64,000 bases of DNA, taken from positions 17,249-81,248 of the forward strand of contig JAGTRM010000015.1 of NCBI GenBank assembly GCA_018261735.1, written 5' to 3'. Both the position numbers and the translations under genes were made by a program. The notes below the pieces were generated by a model that made no database searches, had not been told where the DNA came from, and saw nothing but the letters and a program-made list of their open reading frames with translations. The DNA is from Pseudomonadota bacterium (GTDB lineage Bacteria; Pseudomonadota; Gammaproteobacteria; Burkholderiales; Chitinibacteraceae). This document shows, piece after piece, positions 41,923 to 52,248 of the stretch (positions within the stretch are counted from its first letter, which is position 1; each line of letters begins with the position of its first letter).

Positions 41923-43182
41923 ATGGATAAATTAATGTTGGCGCGTCAACTGCCGAAGCGGGCAATGGCTTTGGTTCTGGCTGGCGGTCGCGGCAGTCGC
42001 TTGAAAGCATTGACCGACAATCGCGCCAAGCCGGCAGTCTATTTCGGCGGCAAATTCCGGATCGTCGATTTTGCACTTTCCAACTGCATCAACTCGGGCA
42101 TCCGCCGCATCGGCGTGATCACGCAATACAAGTCGCATTCGCTGTTGCGCCATCTGCAGCGCGGCTGGTCGTTCCTGCGCAGTGAATCCAATGAATTCGT
42201 CGATCTGCTGCCGGCGCAGCAGCGTGTGGACGAAGAGCATTGGTATCGCGGCACGGCCGATGCCGTGTACCAGAATATGGATATCATCCGCGATTATTCG
42301 CCGGAATACGTCGTGATTCTCGCCGGTGATCATATCTACAAGATGGATTACTCGCGCATGCTGCTCGACCATGTCGAGCTGGGCGGAGAATGCACGGTGG
42401 GCTGCATTGAGGTTCCCCGAGCAGAAGCCAGTGCCTTTGGCGTGATGGCGATTGATGACGGGCGCAAGATTTCCGCGTTCGTGGAAAAGCCAGCCAATCC
42501 GCCTGCCATGCCGGGCAAGGACGATACTTCGCTCGCCTCGATGGGCATCTACATCTTCAATGCCGATTACCTCTATCGCCTGCTCGATGAGGATCTGGCT
42601 GACGAACAATCCAGCCATGATTTCGGCAAGGACCTGATCCCCAAGGCGGTGGGCGAAGGGTGTGCCTTTGCGCATCCGTTCGGGCTTTCCTGCGTTTCCA
42701 GTGGTGAAAACGCGCCGTCCTATTGGCGTGATGTTGGCACGGTGGAGGCGTATTGGGCTGCCAATCTCGACCTGGCCTCGGTGACGCCGGAGCTGGATGT
42801 CTACGACAAGACCTGGCCGATCTGGACTTACCAGGAACAGTTGCCGCCCGCCAAGTTCGTGCAGGATATCAACGGTTCGCATGGCATGACCCTGAACTCG
42901 CTGGTTTCAGGCGGCTGTATTGTCTGCGGCTCGCTGGTGATCAATTCCGTGCTGTTTTCCAAAGTGCGCGTCGATTCCTTCTGTACCATCGATTCGGCCG
43001 TGATTCTGCCCAGTGTCACCATCGGGCGGGGCAGCCGTTTGCGTCGCTGTGTGATTGACCGCGGTTGTGAAATTCCTGCCGGGCTTGTGGTCGGCGAAAA
43101 TGTCGAAGAAGACAGCCGGCGCTTTGAACGCAGCGAGAACGGCGTGGTACTGATCACGGCGGGCATGCTGAAGAAGTTGTAA
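41923..43182 (+). CDS. glgC: Glucose-1-phosphate adenylyltransferase
   Basis: 419 residues. The nucleotide-binding motif ([35 protein letters not shown]) is near the N terminus, with the catalytic Asp in [14 protein letters not shown] and the glucose-1-phosphate loop in [11 protein letters not shown]. The C-terminal left-handed beta-helix begins after residue 300. It synthesises ADP-glucose, the first committed step of glycogen synthesis, usually under allosteric control. AGAGGAGCG precedes ATG 41923. The gene is separated from glgA by a 289-bp gap that contains an insertion-like segment. Confidence 0.97.
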   Translation: MDKLMLARQLPKRAMALVLAGGRGSRLKALTDNRAKPAVYFGGKFRIVDFALSNCINSGIRRIGVITQYKSHSLLRHLQRGWSFLRSESNEFVDLLPAQQRVDEEHWYRGTADAVYQNMDIIRDYSPEYVVILAGDHIYKMDYSRMLLDHVELGGECTVGCIEVPRAEASAFGVMAIDDGRKISAFVEKPANPPAMPGKDDTSLASMGIYIFNADYLYRLLDEDLADEQSSHDFGKDLIPKAVGEGCAFAHPFGLSCVSSGENAPSYWRDVGTVEAYWAANLDLASVTPELDVYDKTWPIWTYQEQLPPAKFVQDINGSHGMTLNSLVSGGCIVCGSLVINSVLFSKVRVDSFCTIDSAVILPSVTIGRGSRLRRCVIDRGCEIPAGLVVGENVEEDSRRFERSENGVVLITAGMLKKL

Positions 43183-43217
43183 CCACGGTTTGAAATTGCC
43201 GATGGTTTTTACGATTG

Positions 43218-43454
43218 AAATGAACGGGTGTTATCGTGACATCCCGGGCTGATGACAAACCCCGTGTTTTTGCAAATCGAGTGCAAGCGAGGCTCTCCCG
43301 CCGGTGGGCGGGAGCGGGGAGAGTGGGAATAAACCAAGCAAGGCTGCGGGTTGCAGCCATCGGGAAATTCGGTCGGGCTTGGCTCGACCGTGCCGAAGCT
43401 GGATGCTTGCCACTTGTCTGCAGCCTGTGGTGTTATCGTGACATCCGTTCATTT
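43218..43454. repeat. 202-bp insert flanked by an 18-bp direct repeat within an inverted repeat
   Basis: An 18-bp word, GGTGTTATCGTGACATCC, occurs at 43227-43244 and again at 43429-43446, giving a 202-bp period. Outside the left copy lies AAATGAACGG (43218-43227) and outside the right copy its exact reverse complement CCGTTCATTT (43445-43454). Removing one repeat plus the insert restores one hairpin, suggesting that a segment was inserted or duplicated within it. The insert carries a GC-rich palindrome (CTCCCGCCGGTGGGCGGGAG). No gene is visible. Confidence 0.65.
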
Positions 43455-43471
43455 TGTCTATGGAACTCCCT

Positions 43472-44899
43472 ATGCGCATCCTCCACGTTTGTTCCGAACT
43501 TTACCCCTTGCTGAAAACCGGTGGCCTGGCCGATGTTGCCGGCGCTTTGCCGCTGGCCTTGAACCGGCAGGGCGCCGATACCCGCGTGCTGCTGCCGGGT
43601 TTCCCCGCGATTTTGGCGGGATTCCATTCCGCGGCCGAGGTCGTGCGCCTGCAGACGTTTGCGGGGCCTGCCCGGCTGCTGTTCGGGCATACCGAAGACG
43701 GAGTGGCGCTCTATGTGATAGATGCGCCGCAGCTTTACGAGCGCATTGGCAATCCGTATCACGATGCGCAGCAGGAGGCTTATGCGGATAATTATCTGCG
43801 TTTTGCCTTGCTGGGCTGGGTGGCCGCGCAGCTGGCCGGCGGACTGGATGGCTGGTGGCGACCCGAAGTGGTGCACGGACATGATTGGCACGCAGGCCTG
43901 ATGCCTGCCTATCTGGCCTCGCAGGGGCGCCCGGTCAAGTCGGTGTTCACGATTCATAACCTGGCCTATCAGGGGCTTTTCCCAAGCCGATGCTTTGCCG
44001 AGCTGGATTTGCCAGCGAGTTTTTTCAGTTTGCACGGGCTGGAATACCATGGGCAGCTCTCGTTCATGAAGGCTGGCATCTTTTATGCTGACAGGATTAC
44101 GACGGTGTCGCCCAGTTATGCGCGCGAAATCACCACGCCGGAACAGGGGTGCGGACTCGATGGCCTGTTGCGTGATCGCAGCAGCAATCTTTTTGGCATT
44201 TTGAACGGCGTGGACGAAGCGGTCTGGAACCCCAGCACGGATGACGCGATCGCGGAGCATTACAGTGCGGCCAAGCAGGCCGGCAAAGTGAAATGCAAGG
44301 CCAGGTTGCAGGGGCAGATGGGTCTGGCGGTGACCGAGGACAAACCGTTGTTTGCCGTGGTGAGCCGCTTGACCGAGCAAAAAGGGCTGCATCTGATCTT
44401 GGCCGGGCTGGGCGAAATAACGGCGCGAGGCGGCCAGATCGTGGTGCTGGGAAGCGGCGATGCCTGGATGGAAAATGCGTTCCGTGCGGCTGCAGAGGCC
44501 GATCCGGCGAATATCGCGGTAAAAATCGGTTATGACGAACGTTTCGCGCACCAGATCATGGCAGGAAGCGACATCATCATGGTGCCCAGCCGCTACGAGC
44601 CTTGCGGGCTGACCCAGCTTTACGGGCTCAAGTACGGCGCTTTGCCGCTGGTGCGGCGCGTGGGCGGGCTGGCGGATACCGTGGTCGACTGCAGCCTGGA
44701 AAACTTGACCGATGGCATCGCCACCGGCATGGTGTTCGATGAATTCAGCGAGAATGGCCTGACACAGGCGGTGCGCCGGGCTTTTGCCTTGTGGTCCCGC
44801 CCCAAGGACTGGAAAACCGTGCGCCGCACGGGCATGCAGCAGGATTTCGGCTGGCATGCCGCTGCCGAGCAATACCTGGCGCTCTATCGCGCTTTGTAA
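43472..44899 (+). CDS. glgA: Glycogen synthase (ADP-glucose)
   Basis: 475-residue GT5 synthase. The ADP-glucose motif is in [15 protein letters not shown] at the N terminus, [13 protein letters not shown] is near residue 155, and the C-terminal signature is [17 protein letters not shown] near residue 380. It extends alpha-1,4 chains. The start is uncertain between ATG 43472 ([18 protein letters not shown], the family start) and ATG 43460; neither has a good ribosome-binding site. It is followed by glgP after 25 bp. Confidence 0.96.
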   Translation: MRILHVCSELYPLLKTGGLADVAGALPLALNRQGADTRVLLPGFPAILAGFHSAAEVVRLQTFAGPARLLFGHTEDGVALYVIDAPQLYERIGNPYHDAQQEAYADNYLRFALLGWVAAQLAGGLDGWWRPEVVHGHDWHAGLMPAYLASQGRPVKSVFTIHNLAYQGLFPSRCFAELDLPASFFSLHGLEYHGQLSFMKAGIFYADRITTVSPSYAREITTPEQGCGLDGLLRDRSSNLFGILNGVDEAVWNPSTDDAIAEHYSAAKQAGKVKCKARLQGQMGLAVTEDKPLFAVVSRLTEQKGLHLILAGLGEITARGGQIVVLGSGDAWMENAFRAAAEADPANIAVKIGYDERFAHQIMAGSDIIMVPSRYEPCGLTQLYGLKYGALPLVRRVGGLADTVVDCSLENLTDGIATGMVFDEFSENGLTQAVRRAFALWSRPKDWKTVRRTGMQQDFGWHAAAEQYLALYRAL

Positions 44900-44924
44900 A
44901 CAGCCTGAGACTGGAGATACCCAA

Positions 44925-47372
44925 ATGACCATCGCCTTCGAGTATGACTCGCCCGGGAATGACGTTGAAGCGCTCAGAAGCTCGATTGCCAACAAGCTGG
45001 TGTTTGCCATTGGCAAGGATCCGATTGTGGCAGAACCGAAGGATTGGCTGAATGCCACTTTTCTGGCCGTGCGCGACCGGCTGGTTGAACGCTGGATGCG
45101 CACTGCGCGAGCCCAGTATTCCCAGGATTCGCGTCGGGTCTATTATCTCTCGATGGAGTTCCTGATTGGTCGGGCCTTGTCCAATGCCTTGATCGCCCTC
45201 GATATTTTTGACAATGTTAAATCGGCACTCAACGAGATGGGAGTTGAGCTGGACGACATCGTTACCTCAGAACCGGATGCGGCTCTGGGTAACGGCGGCC
45301 TGGGCCGGCTGGCCGCGTGTTTCCTGGATTCCATGGCCACGCTGGGCATCCCGGGCATGGGCTATGGCATTCGCTATGACTATGGCATGTTCAAGCAGAA
45401 CATCATCGATGGCCAGCAGGTGGAAACGCCCGATTACTGGCTTTCGGCGCTGAATGTCTGGGAATTTCCGCGCGACGAAGTGCACTACCAGATTCGCTTT
45501 GGCGGCAGGATCGAATTGCAGGGCGACAAGGTGCTGTGGGTCGATACCCAGGATGTGCGCGCCGTGGCTTACGATTACATCGTTCCCGGGTATCAAACTT
45601 CCGTCGCCAATACGCTGCGTCTGTGGTCGGCTCGGGCCAGCCGCGAAATCAATCTTGGCAAATTCAACCAGGGTGACTATTTTGCCGCGGTAGAAGACAA
45701 GAACCATTCGGAAAACGTTTCGCGCGTGCTCTATCCGGATGATTCCTCTTATGGCGGCAAGGAGCTGCGCCTGCGCCAGGAATATTTCTTTATTTCGGCC
45801 AGCCTGCACGACATCTTGAACCGTTATTTTGTTACCCACGAAACGCTCGACCAGTTGCCGGAAAAGGTGGCGATCCACCTCAACGATACCCATCCGGTGC
45901 TGGCGGTACCCGAGTTGATGCGCATCCTGCTCGATGAATACCTGCTCGACTGGAAAACCGCCTGGTCCTACACCCAGCGCATTTTCAGCTATACCAATCA
46001 CACCTTGATGAGCGAGGCGCTGGAAACCTGGCCGGTGGACATGTTCGGCCGCCTGTTGCCGCGCCATCTGAAAATCATCTTCGATATCAATGAGCGTTTC
46101 CTCAAGGAAGTCGCGATCAAGATACCGGGCAATGCCGATTTCCTGCGCCGCGTTTCGCTGATCGATGAATCCGGCGAGCGCAAGGTGCGCATGGCCTGGA
46201 TTGCCGTGGTTGCCAGCCACACGATCAATGGCGTTTCCGTGCTGCATTCGGAACTGATGAAGGAATCGATTTTTGCCGATTTCTACCGGCTGTTCCCGGA
46301 ACGTTTCACCAATGTCACCAATGGCATCACGCCACGGCGCTGGCTGGCGCAGGCCAATCGCCCGCTGGCGGCGCTGATCGACAAGACCATAGGCCAAAGC
46401 TGGCGCAGCAATTTGGAAGAACTGGCCGAACTGAAGCCCCATGCGGATTATCCGCAGTTCGTGGCGGAATTCCGTGCGGCCAAACTGGCCAACAAGGAGC
46501 ATCTGTCGCGCTATGTCGCGCAGCGCATGGGCGGCTATATCGACCCGAACTCGTTGTTTGATGTGCAGGTGAAGCGCATCCACGAATACAAGCGCCAGTT
46601 GCTCAATGTGCTGCATGTGATCACGCGCTACAACCGCATCCTGAGAAACCCCGAGGCGGACTGGGTGCCGCGCGTGGTGATTTTTGCTGGCAAAGCGGCT
46701 TCCGCCTACAAGATGGCCAAGCTGATCATTCACCTGATCAATGATGTGGCGCTCAAGATCAACACCGATCCGCGTATTGGCAACAAGCTCAAGGTGGTAT
46801 TCATTCCCAACTACAGCGTCAGCCTGGCCGAGATCATCATGCCAGCCGCTGATCTGTCCGAGCAGATTTCCACGGCGGGGACCGAAGCTTCCGGTACCGG
46901 CAACATGAAGTTTGCCCTGAATGGCGCGCTGACCATTGGTACTTGGGATGGCGCCAATATCGAGATCGCCGAAGCCGTGGGATTGGACAACATCTTCATC
47001 TTCGGCAACCGTGCCGAGGGCGTGGAGCGACTGCGCCGCGAGGGCTACAATCCTCGCGCGATCTACGAAGCCAATCCCGAGTTGCACGAGGTGCTGACCC
47101 AACTGGCCACCGGCTATTTCACGCCGCAGGATCCGGAGCGCTACCGTGTGCTGTACGACGTGCTCGTCAACTGGGGCGACCATTACCAGCTGCTGGCCGA
47201 CTATGCCGATTACGTCGCCACGCAGGAAAAGGTGGATGTGCTTTACCGCCAGCCGGAATTGTGGACGCAGAAGGCCATTCTCAATACCGCCAGCGTCGGG
47301 CGTTTCTCCTCGGATCGTACGATTCGCGATTATGCCGACCGTATCTGGCGCACCACCCCGGTAAAACTATGA
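44925..47372 (+). CDS. glgP: Glycogen phosphorylase
   Basis: 815-residue GT35 phosphorylase. Features include [21 protein letters not shown] near residue 70, and the PLP-lysine region [28 protein letters not shown] near residue 655. It releases glucose-1-phosphate from chain ends. Start ATG 44925 has GGAG ten bases upstream; the frame is open to 44784 inside glgA but that region belongs to glgA. Its stop overlaps the start of the Nudix gene (ATGA). Confidence 0.97.
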   Translation: MTIAFEYDSPGNDVEALRSSIANKLVFAIGKDPIVAEPKDWLNATFLAVRDRLVERWMRTARAQYSQDSRRVYYLSMEFLIGRALSNALIALDIFDNVKSALNEMGVELDDIVTSEPDAALGNGGLGRLAACFLDSMATLGIPGMGYGIRYDYGMFKQNIIDGQQVETPDYWLSALNVWEFPRDEVHYQIRFGGRIELQGDKVLWVDTQDVRAVAYDYIVPGYQTSVANTLRLWSARASREINLGKFNQGDYFAAVEDKNHSENVSRVLYPDDSSYGGKELRLRQEYFFISASLHDILNRYFVTHETLDQLPEKVAIHLNDTHPVLAVPELMRILLDEYLLDWKTAWSYTQRIFSYTNHTLMSEALETWPVDMFGRLLPRHLKIIFDINERFLKEVAIKIPGNADFLRRVSLIDESGERKVRMAWIAVVASHTINGVSVLHSELMKESIFADFYRLFPERFTNVTNGITPRRWLAQANRPLAALIDKTIGQSWRSNLEELAELKPHADYPQFVAEFRAAKLANKEHLSRYVAQRMGGYIDPNSLFDVQVKRIHEYKRQLLNVLHVITRYNRILRNPEADWVPRVVIFAGKAASAYKMAKLIIHLINDVALKINTDPRIGNKLKVVFIPNYSVSLAEIIMPAADLSEQISTAGTEASGTGNMKFALNGALTIGTWDGANIEIAEAVGLDNIFIFGNRAEGVERLRREGYNPRAIYEANPELHEVLTQLATGYFTPQDPERYRVLYDVLVNWGDHYQLLADYADYVATQEKVDVLYRQPELWTQKAILNTASVGRFSSDRTIRDYADRIWRTTPVKL

Positions 47373-47917
47373 AATCAACCGAACAAGATTTGCACCTGAT
47401 CGAAACCCGGATCGACAGCGAGCGCCTGTTCGACGGCAATCTGCTGCACATCAACCGCGATAGCGTGCGCCTGCCCGATGGTGGCAGCGCCACGCGCGAA
47501 TACGTGGTGCATCCGGGAGCGGTGATGGTGATCCCGGTGCTCGATGACGGGCGCCTGCTGATGGAGCGGCAATATCGCTACCCGTTGCAGCAGGTGTTTA
47601 TCGAATTCCCTGCCGGCAAGCTCGATCCCGGCGAGGATGCACTTGAGTGCGGCCAGCGCGAACTGCTGGAAGAAACGGGCTATTCGGCAGCGCACTGGGA
47701 ATACCTGGGCGTATTCCACCCCTTGATCAGCTACTCGACCGAAGTCATCCATTTCTTTCTGGCCAAGGGATTGAGCGCAGGCAAGACCAAGCTGGACGAC
47801 GAGGAGTTTGTCGAGGTGATCACCATGAGCCTCGATGAGCTGAAGGCGGGGATTCTGGAAAACCGGATTACCGATTCCAAGACGATTGCCGGAGCGTTCT
47901 GGTTGATGAACCGCTGA
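47369..47917 (+). CDS. Nudix hydrolase, ADP-sugar pyrophosphatase type
   Basis: 182 residues. The Nudix box is complete: [23 protein letters not shown], matching G-x5-E-x7-R-E-U-x-E-E-x-G-U, at about residues 88-110. The surrounding sequence ([30 protein letters not shown]) is that of the ADP-ribose/ADP-sugar pyrophosphatase branch (NudF/AspP-like). The ATG overlaps the glgP stop codon (ATGA), a translationally coupled arrangement. ADP-glucose hydrolysis would give glucose-1-phosphate and AMP, consistent with a check on glycogen synthesis; the enzyme could equally act on ADP-ribose. Confidence 0.93.
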   Translation: MKSTEQDLHLIETRIDSERLFDGNLLHINRDSVRLPDGGSATREYVVHPGAVMVIPVLDDGRLLMERQYRYPLQQVFIEFPAGKLDPGEDALECGQRELLEETGYSAAHWEYLGVFHPLISYSTEVIHFFLAKGLSAGKTKLDDEEFVEVITMSLDELKAGILENRITDSKTIAGAFWLMNR

Positions 47918-47940
47918 GCTGTTCTTTGGCGTGCTCGTGA

Positions 47941-47975
47941 GCCGGCCGGGGTAAGACCCTGCCGGCTTTTATTTT
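47941..47975. terminator. Terminator between the Nudix gene and the PPTase gene
   Basis: Hairpin with GCCGGC arms and an inner CGGGG/CCCT pairing (47941-47966), followed by TTTTATTTT. The T-run is on the plus strand, so it serves the Nudix gene; the convergent PPTase gene ends at 47981. Confidence 0.85.
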
Positions 47976-47980
47976 GAAGG

Positions 47981-48610
47981 TTATAGTAACGCCATTGTGC
48001 GGATTTCTTGCACTGAAGCCTCGAATGCTTGTTTCCCGACCACTGATATATGGATACCTGCGTGTTGCAGATATCGCCAGTGCCAGTTATCAATATGCCG
48101 CTCTTGAACCGGATCGAACACACTTTCCTTGCCGACCACGCTGTCCAGCAAACCTGCTTTGAAGGCCGCCTCGCGCAACGTCCAGATGCGATGGAAGCGT
48201 TCTGTTTGCAGTTCGGCTCCAGCATTATTGATCCAGGCGGTTTCGCTTGCGGAGAAGGCACGTTCGGCCAGCGATAGCCAGTTGCGTTGCCGGATCGGAT
48301 ATTCGATATCCAGTCCGCAGCGCATGCCTTGACTGACGATCACCGCAATATACGGACCGCTGTGCGAGATGCTGGCGTGGCGCTCGGGTTCACCGGTAAA
48401 AATCGGGTAGTCGCTTCCTTCTTCGATGTTCGCAAGCGTGCGCTCGGCCGCCTGCGCCATGAGCCAGCGCCCAAGCAGAAATTGCCGGCGGCGCAGATCG
48501 GTGCTGATATGCGTCAAGCGCGCCTGACTGGAAGCGCTGAGGGTGGCGGCCAGGTTTTTCGGCAGCGCGAGGCTGCGGCTGTCAGCGAGCAGGATATCGA
48601 GGGCAATCAT
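47981..48610 (-). CDS. 4-prime-phosphopantetheinyl transferase family protein
   Basis: 209 residues of the Sfp/AcpT type. Metal- and CoA-binding motifs are present: CGLDIEYP (D101, E103) and the W-T-x-x-E-A-x-x-K motif in IWTLREAAFKA (residues 142-152). The early FLLGRWLMAQAAE and HASISHSGPYIAVI segments also fit. Such enzymes activate carrier proteins of fatty acid, polyketide or nonribosomal peptide synthesis. It lies 12 bp after emrB in the same direction, probably the last gene of the tetR-emrA-emrB operon. No carrier-protein gene is in the window. Confidence 0.92.
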   Translation of the reverse strand: MIALDILLADSRSLALPKNLAATLSASSQARLTHISTDLRRRQFLLGRWLMAQAAERTLANIEEGSDYPIFTGEPERHASISHSGPYIAVIVSQGMRCGLDIEYPIRQRNWLSLAERAFSASETAWINNAGAELQTERFHRIWTLREAAFKAGLLDSVVGKESVFDPVQERHIDNWHWRYLQHAGIHISVVGKQAFEASVQEIRTMALL

Positions 48611-48622
48611 CTGGAGATTGTA

Positions 48623-50209
48623 TCAATGTACATCGCCGCCGCCGCCGCCCATGCCCTGTTTCTTCATCAAATACAGCAGCGGTACGGCGAGCAGCATGGC
48701 CAGCCCGAACAGCAGGAAGAGTTGCGAGAACGAGAGCATCTGCGCCTGGCGGCCTACCTGCTGGCTCAACAAGGCCATGGATTTGAGCTCGGCCAGCGGG
48801 TTGGGCGTGCCGAGGCTCAATACACGTGCTTTCAACACGGCCAGTCGTTCCAGTGCCAGATTGTTGTTGCCGGCGAGGTGTTCGTTCAGCGCGGCAAGTT
48901 TGACGGTGCCAAGCTTGGTAATCAGGGTGGCGGAAGCGGCAATGCCGACACTGCCGCCCAGTTGGCGGGTCAGGTTGTAAAGGCCGGAGGCATCGGCGCG
49001 GACCTGCGGCGGGATACTGGCCATGGTCAGCGTGTTTAGCGGCATGAAGATCATGCCCAATCCCAGGCCACGGATGATCAGCGGCGGCAGGAAATCGCTG
49101 ATGCCCGATTCCGTGGTGAAGTGGTAATGGCCCCACATCGAGTAGAGAAACAGCAGGATGCCGACGATGATGATAGGCCGGGCCGGCAGGCCGCGCCCCA
49201 TCAGGCGGGCAATGATCGGCATGGTGAGGCCGGAGGCCAGTGCGGAAGGCAGGATCAACAGGCCCGTTTGCCAGGCGGTATAGCCCATCAAGGTTTGCGC
49301 ATATACCGGGAAAATGAACACGGTGGAAAACAACGAAGCGCCAAGCAGAAAGGTGATGATCAAACCGGCGGAATACTGGGCATCCTTGCACAAGCGGATA
49401 TCGACCAGCGGGTGTTTGCTTTCGAGTTGGCGAATGATGAACAGCCCCAGCGCCACGATGCTGGCGATGGCGTAGGCGGTGATTTCGGCCGAATCGAACC
49501 ATTCAAAGCGCTCGCCACGCTCCAGGAACAACTGCAAGGCGCCGATGCCGGCGGACATCAACAACAAGCCGATATAGTCGATTTTCTCGATCTGGCGGCG
49601 GAATTTCGATTCCGGCACGTAGACCAGCGTCAACAGCAGGGCAATCAGGCCCAGCGGCAGGTTGATGTAGAAAATCCACGGCCAGGAATACTGGTCGGTG
49701 AGCCAGCCGCCCAGTGTCGGCCCCAGCATCGGGCCGGTCATGATGCCCATGCCGAAGATCGCCATGCCGGTGGCGGCTTCCTTGCGCGGAAAAGTCTCGA
49801 AGATGGTCGCTTGCGCCGTGGCGATCAGCCCACCGCCGCCCAGCCCCTGCACGATGCGCCAGAACACCAGGGCCATGAGCGAATCCGAACTGCCGCAGGC
49901 AAACGAAGACAGCGTGAACAGCAGGATCGAGTACAACAAATAGTTGCGCCGTCCGAACAGGTGCGAAAGAAAGCCCGAAATCGGCAGCACGATCACGTTT
50001 GCGACCACGTAGCCGATCGAGACCCAGGTGATCTCGTCGAGCGACGCGCCCAAGGAACCCATCATGTGCGGCACCGCGACGTTGACGATGCTGGTATCCA
50101 CCAGCTCCAGTACGCAGGCCAGCGTTACTGTCATGGCAATGATGAAGCGGTTGGCGTAGATCGCCTCCGGCGTGGTGGAGCGTGAAAGCGTGGGCAGGAT
50201 CGGTTTCAT
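48623..50209 (-). CDS. DHA2-family multidrug MFS transporter (EmrB/QacA type)
   Basis: 528 residues with about 14 predicted helices, the DHA2 topology. It has the motif A-like GFLSHLFGRRNYLLYS and the family sequences DEITWVSIGYVVANVIVLPISG near residue 70 and GLIATAQATIFETFP, plus TNPL-like WIFYINLPLGLIALLLT. It would extrude drugs or metabolites using the proton gradient, with the adjacent EmrA-like adaptor spanning the periplasm. It is 21 bp after emrA. The C terminus is Gly/His-rich (GGGGGDVH). Confidence 0.94.
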   Translation of the reverse strand: MKPILPTLSRSTTPEAIYANRFIIAMTVTLACVLELVDTSIVNVAVPHMMGSLGASLDEITWVSIGYVVANVIVLPISGFLSHLFGRRNYLLYSILLFTLSSFACGSSDSLMALVFWRIVQGLGGGGLIATAQATIFETFPRKEAATGMAIFGMGIMTGPMLGPTLGGWLTDQYSWPWIFYINLPLGLIALLLTLVYVPESKFRRQIEKIDYIGLLLMSAGIGALQLFLERGERFEWFDSAEITAYAIASIVALGLFIIRQLESKHPLVDIRLCKDAQYSAGLIITFLLGASLFSTVFIFPVYAQTLMGYTAWQTGLLILPSALASGLTMPIIARLMGRGLPARPIIIVGILLFLYSMWGHYHFTTESGISDFLPPLIIRGLGLGMIFMPLNTLTMASIPPQVRADASGLYNLTRQLGGSVGIAASATLITKLGTVKLAALNEHLAGNNNLALERLAVLKARVLSLGTPNPLAELKSMALLSQQVGRQAQMLSFSQLFLLFGLAMLLAVPLLYLMKKQGMGGGGGDVH

Positions 50210-50230
50210 TGGATCGGTTTCATCAATCGA

Positions 50231-51331
50231 TCAGCGGGTGCTGATCACCACATTGACCGACATCCCCGGCCGCAGCGCGTGACCCGCCGGCAGTGCATCC
50301 AGTGCGATCTTGACCGGCACGCGCTGGACTACCTTGGTGAAGTTGCCGGTGGAATTATCCGGCGGCAGCAGGGTGAAACGCGCGCCAGTCGCCCCGCTGA
50401 ACGAATCGACATGGCCTTTCAGCTTCCGGTCGGGGTAGGCATCCACTTCGATTTCCACCTCTTGGCCCGGTTTGACCTGCGCCAGCTCGGTTTCCTTCAG
50501 GTTGGCGCTGACCCACAGCGTATCGGTTGGAATCAGATACATCAGCGTTTGCCCGGCCTGGATCATCTGGCCCGGTTCCACGGCTTTCTTGCTGACGATT
50601 CCGGATGCCGGTGCCAGCACGCGCGTATCGCCCAGCTGGTAGCGGGCAAGCTGCAGGTTGGCATCTGCGGCCACCACCTTGGCTTGCGCCGCTTTGAGCC
50701 CGGCGGTGGAAACACCGACTTGCTGGCCGGCAGCCACGGCGGATTCATGGGTGGACTTCAGCTGGGCTTCCAGCGCGCTCACATGCGCTTCTGCGGTCTT
50801 GACCGCGGTATCGGCAGCATCGAGTGCGGCGGGGCTGACCATTTTCTGGCTGGCCAGATCGCGGGCGCGGATGAAATCGCGCCGGGCTTTATCCACATTG
50901 GCATGCGCTTCGGCAATCTGGGCGTCGATGGTGCGGGTCTGTGAGGCTGCTGCTGCTGCATTGGCCTGCGCCGCCGCAATTTGCGCCAATGCAACGCCGG
51001 GTTGGCCATCCTTGCCGGCGGCAGAGAGGGCTTGCTGGTAATCGGCTTCTGCCAGTGTGGTTTTGGCCGCGTAATCGCGCGGGTCGAGTTCGACCAGCAA
51101 ATTGTTCTGCCCCACGTTCTGGTTGTCCGTAACCGGTACTTTGAGCACATAACCGCCGACCCGCGCCGCGATCGGCACGATATGGCCTTCCAGCTGAGCA
51201 TTGTCGCTGGAAATGTGCGAGCGACCCCACCACCAGCGCTGGGCCAGCAGGGCGGCAATCAGAACCAGAACTGCTGCAAAAACAAGCCGGGCCTTGATCT
51301 GTTTTTTTGGCGCGATAACGTGTGCATTCAT
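50231..51331 (-). CDS. HlyD-family membrane fusion protein (EmrA type)
   Basis: 366 residues. One N-terminal membrane helix (LVFAAVLVLIAALLAQRWWW) precedes a split lipoyl domain and long alpha-hairpin (Ala-rich, about residues 80-225) and a beta-barrel. The EmrA-type features are SHISSDNAQLEGHIVPIAARVGG at the start and LAPASGIVSKKAVEPGQMIQAGQTLMYL after the hairpin. It bridges the inner-membrane pump to an outer-membrane channel, for which no gene is in this operon. Its start overlaps the end of the tetR gene by four bases. Confidence 0.93.
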   Translation of the reverse strand: MNAHVIAPKKQIKARLVFAAVLVLIAALLAQRWWWGRSHISSDNAQLEGHIVPIAARVGGYVLKVPVTDNQNVGQNNLLVELDPRDYAAKTTLAEADYQQALSAAGKDGQPGVALAQIAAAQANAAAAASQTRTIDAQIAEAHANVDKARRDFIRARDLASQKMVSPAALDAADTAVKTAEAHVSALEAQLKSTHESAVAAGQQVGVSTAGLKAAQAKVVAADANLQLARYQLGDTRVLAPASGIVSKKAVEPGQMIQAGQTLMYLIPTDTLWVSANLKETELAQVKPGQEVEIEVDAYPDRKLKGHVDSFSGATGARFTLLPPDNSTGNFTKVVQRVPVKIALDALPAGHALRPGMSVNVVISTR

Positions 51332-51966
51332 CGAGAAACTTCCAAGTTCAGTGCTATGCCGTTAAGCACGATATCCAGGAGAGAATCCGCCAGCTTCGCC
51401 AGGTCGGATTGGTTTTCGTACGGATTCCCAAAGGTGTGCCGAAAAATATTGCTGAGCAGAACCGGGGCGCAGAGTGCCCGTGTTACCGTGGCTGGATCGC
51501 AGGGACGAAACTCGCCCTGTGCGATGCCCGCTTCAATGATGCCGATCAGCATGCGGCGCACGCGCCCAATGACCTCTTCCCGGTAGAACTCGGCCAGTTC
51601 CGGGAAATTTCCCGCTTCGGCAATCATCAGTTTGGAAATGCTGCCGCGGCAGTTGTCCATTCCGGCTGCCCACAGATGGATAGCTGTATGCAAGCGAGCG
51701 CGTGCCGTCGATTCGGCCATGGCGGCGTCGCTGATCCGGTCCAGATTGGGCAGTACGGTTTCGCGGATTGCGGCCTTGAACAGCTCTTCCTTGCTGGAAA
51801 AATAAAGGTAAACCGTTCCCTTGGTGACGCCGGCAGCGTGGGCGACATCCTCGATCTTGCTCGCGGCAAAGCCTTTGGTTTGAAAGATGGCGAGCGCCGC
51901 AGCCACGATTTCGCCGGGTCTTGCCTCTTTGCGGCGTTGCCGGCGGGGGGGAGATGAGTCAGTCAT
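51328..51966 (-). CDS. TetR/AcrR-family regulator of the emrAB-type operon
   Basis: 212 residues. The N-terminal helix-turn-helix (IVAAALAIFQTKGFAASKIEDVAHAAGVTKGTVYLYFSSKEELFKAA, residues 20-65) is typical; the ligand-binding C-terminal part is less conserved. The basic start MTDSSPPRRQRRKEARPGE gives the usual N-terminal arm. It is the first gene of the minus-strand operon with emrA, emrB and the PPTase. A 14-bp palindrome lies just upstream and probably is its operator. Confidence 0.93.
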   Translation of the reverse strand: MTDSSPPRRQRRKEARPGEIVAAALAIFQTKGFAASKIEDVAHAAGVTKGTVYLYFSSKEELFKAAIRETVLPNLDRISDAAMAESTARARLHTAIHLWAAGMDNCRGSISKLMIAEAGNFPELAEFYREEVIGRVRRMLIGIIEAGIAQGEFRPCDPATVTRALCAPVLLSNIFRHTFGNPYENQSDLAKLADSLLDIVLNGIALNLEVSR

Positions 51967-51985
51967 GGTCTGATCTGTTAATAAC

Positions 51986-51999
51986 TGAATGGTCAGTCA
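51986..51999. promoter_or_regulatory. Candidate TetR operator ahead of the emrAB-type operon
   Basis: ACTGA-ATGG-TCAGT, a perfect 5-bp inverted repeat with a 4-bp centre, 20 bp upstream of the tetR start; the flanking TAA and TTA extend the symmetry partly. Its position fits autorepression. Confidence 0.5.
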
Positions 52000-52248
52000 T
52001 TAAATGGAAATGCAGGCAGAGTGTCAAGCGGGTGGAATGTGAAAAGTGGGCGGGGTGTTGCAAACAATCGACATGCGGTCTGGCCAAGGGGGTCTGGATT
52101 GGCACGCCAATCAAGCCCTCGAATTTGCTGAAATACTGTGAACAGGCCTTGCCGTTCGTCGGGAAAAATTAATCTAAAATTACGCAAATCTGCCGCGCTG
52201 ATATTAGCTTGATGATGACGTTAAATAACCATTTCATAAAGGTGGATA

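Noticed and set aside
45267..47183. Open minus-strand frame of 638 codons opposite glgP
   Set aside because: Antisense shadow of glgP.
48582..49502. Minus-strand frame overlapping emrB in another register
   Set aside because: The correct register encodes a 14-helix transporter; this one reads as Arg/Pro-rich noise.
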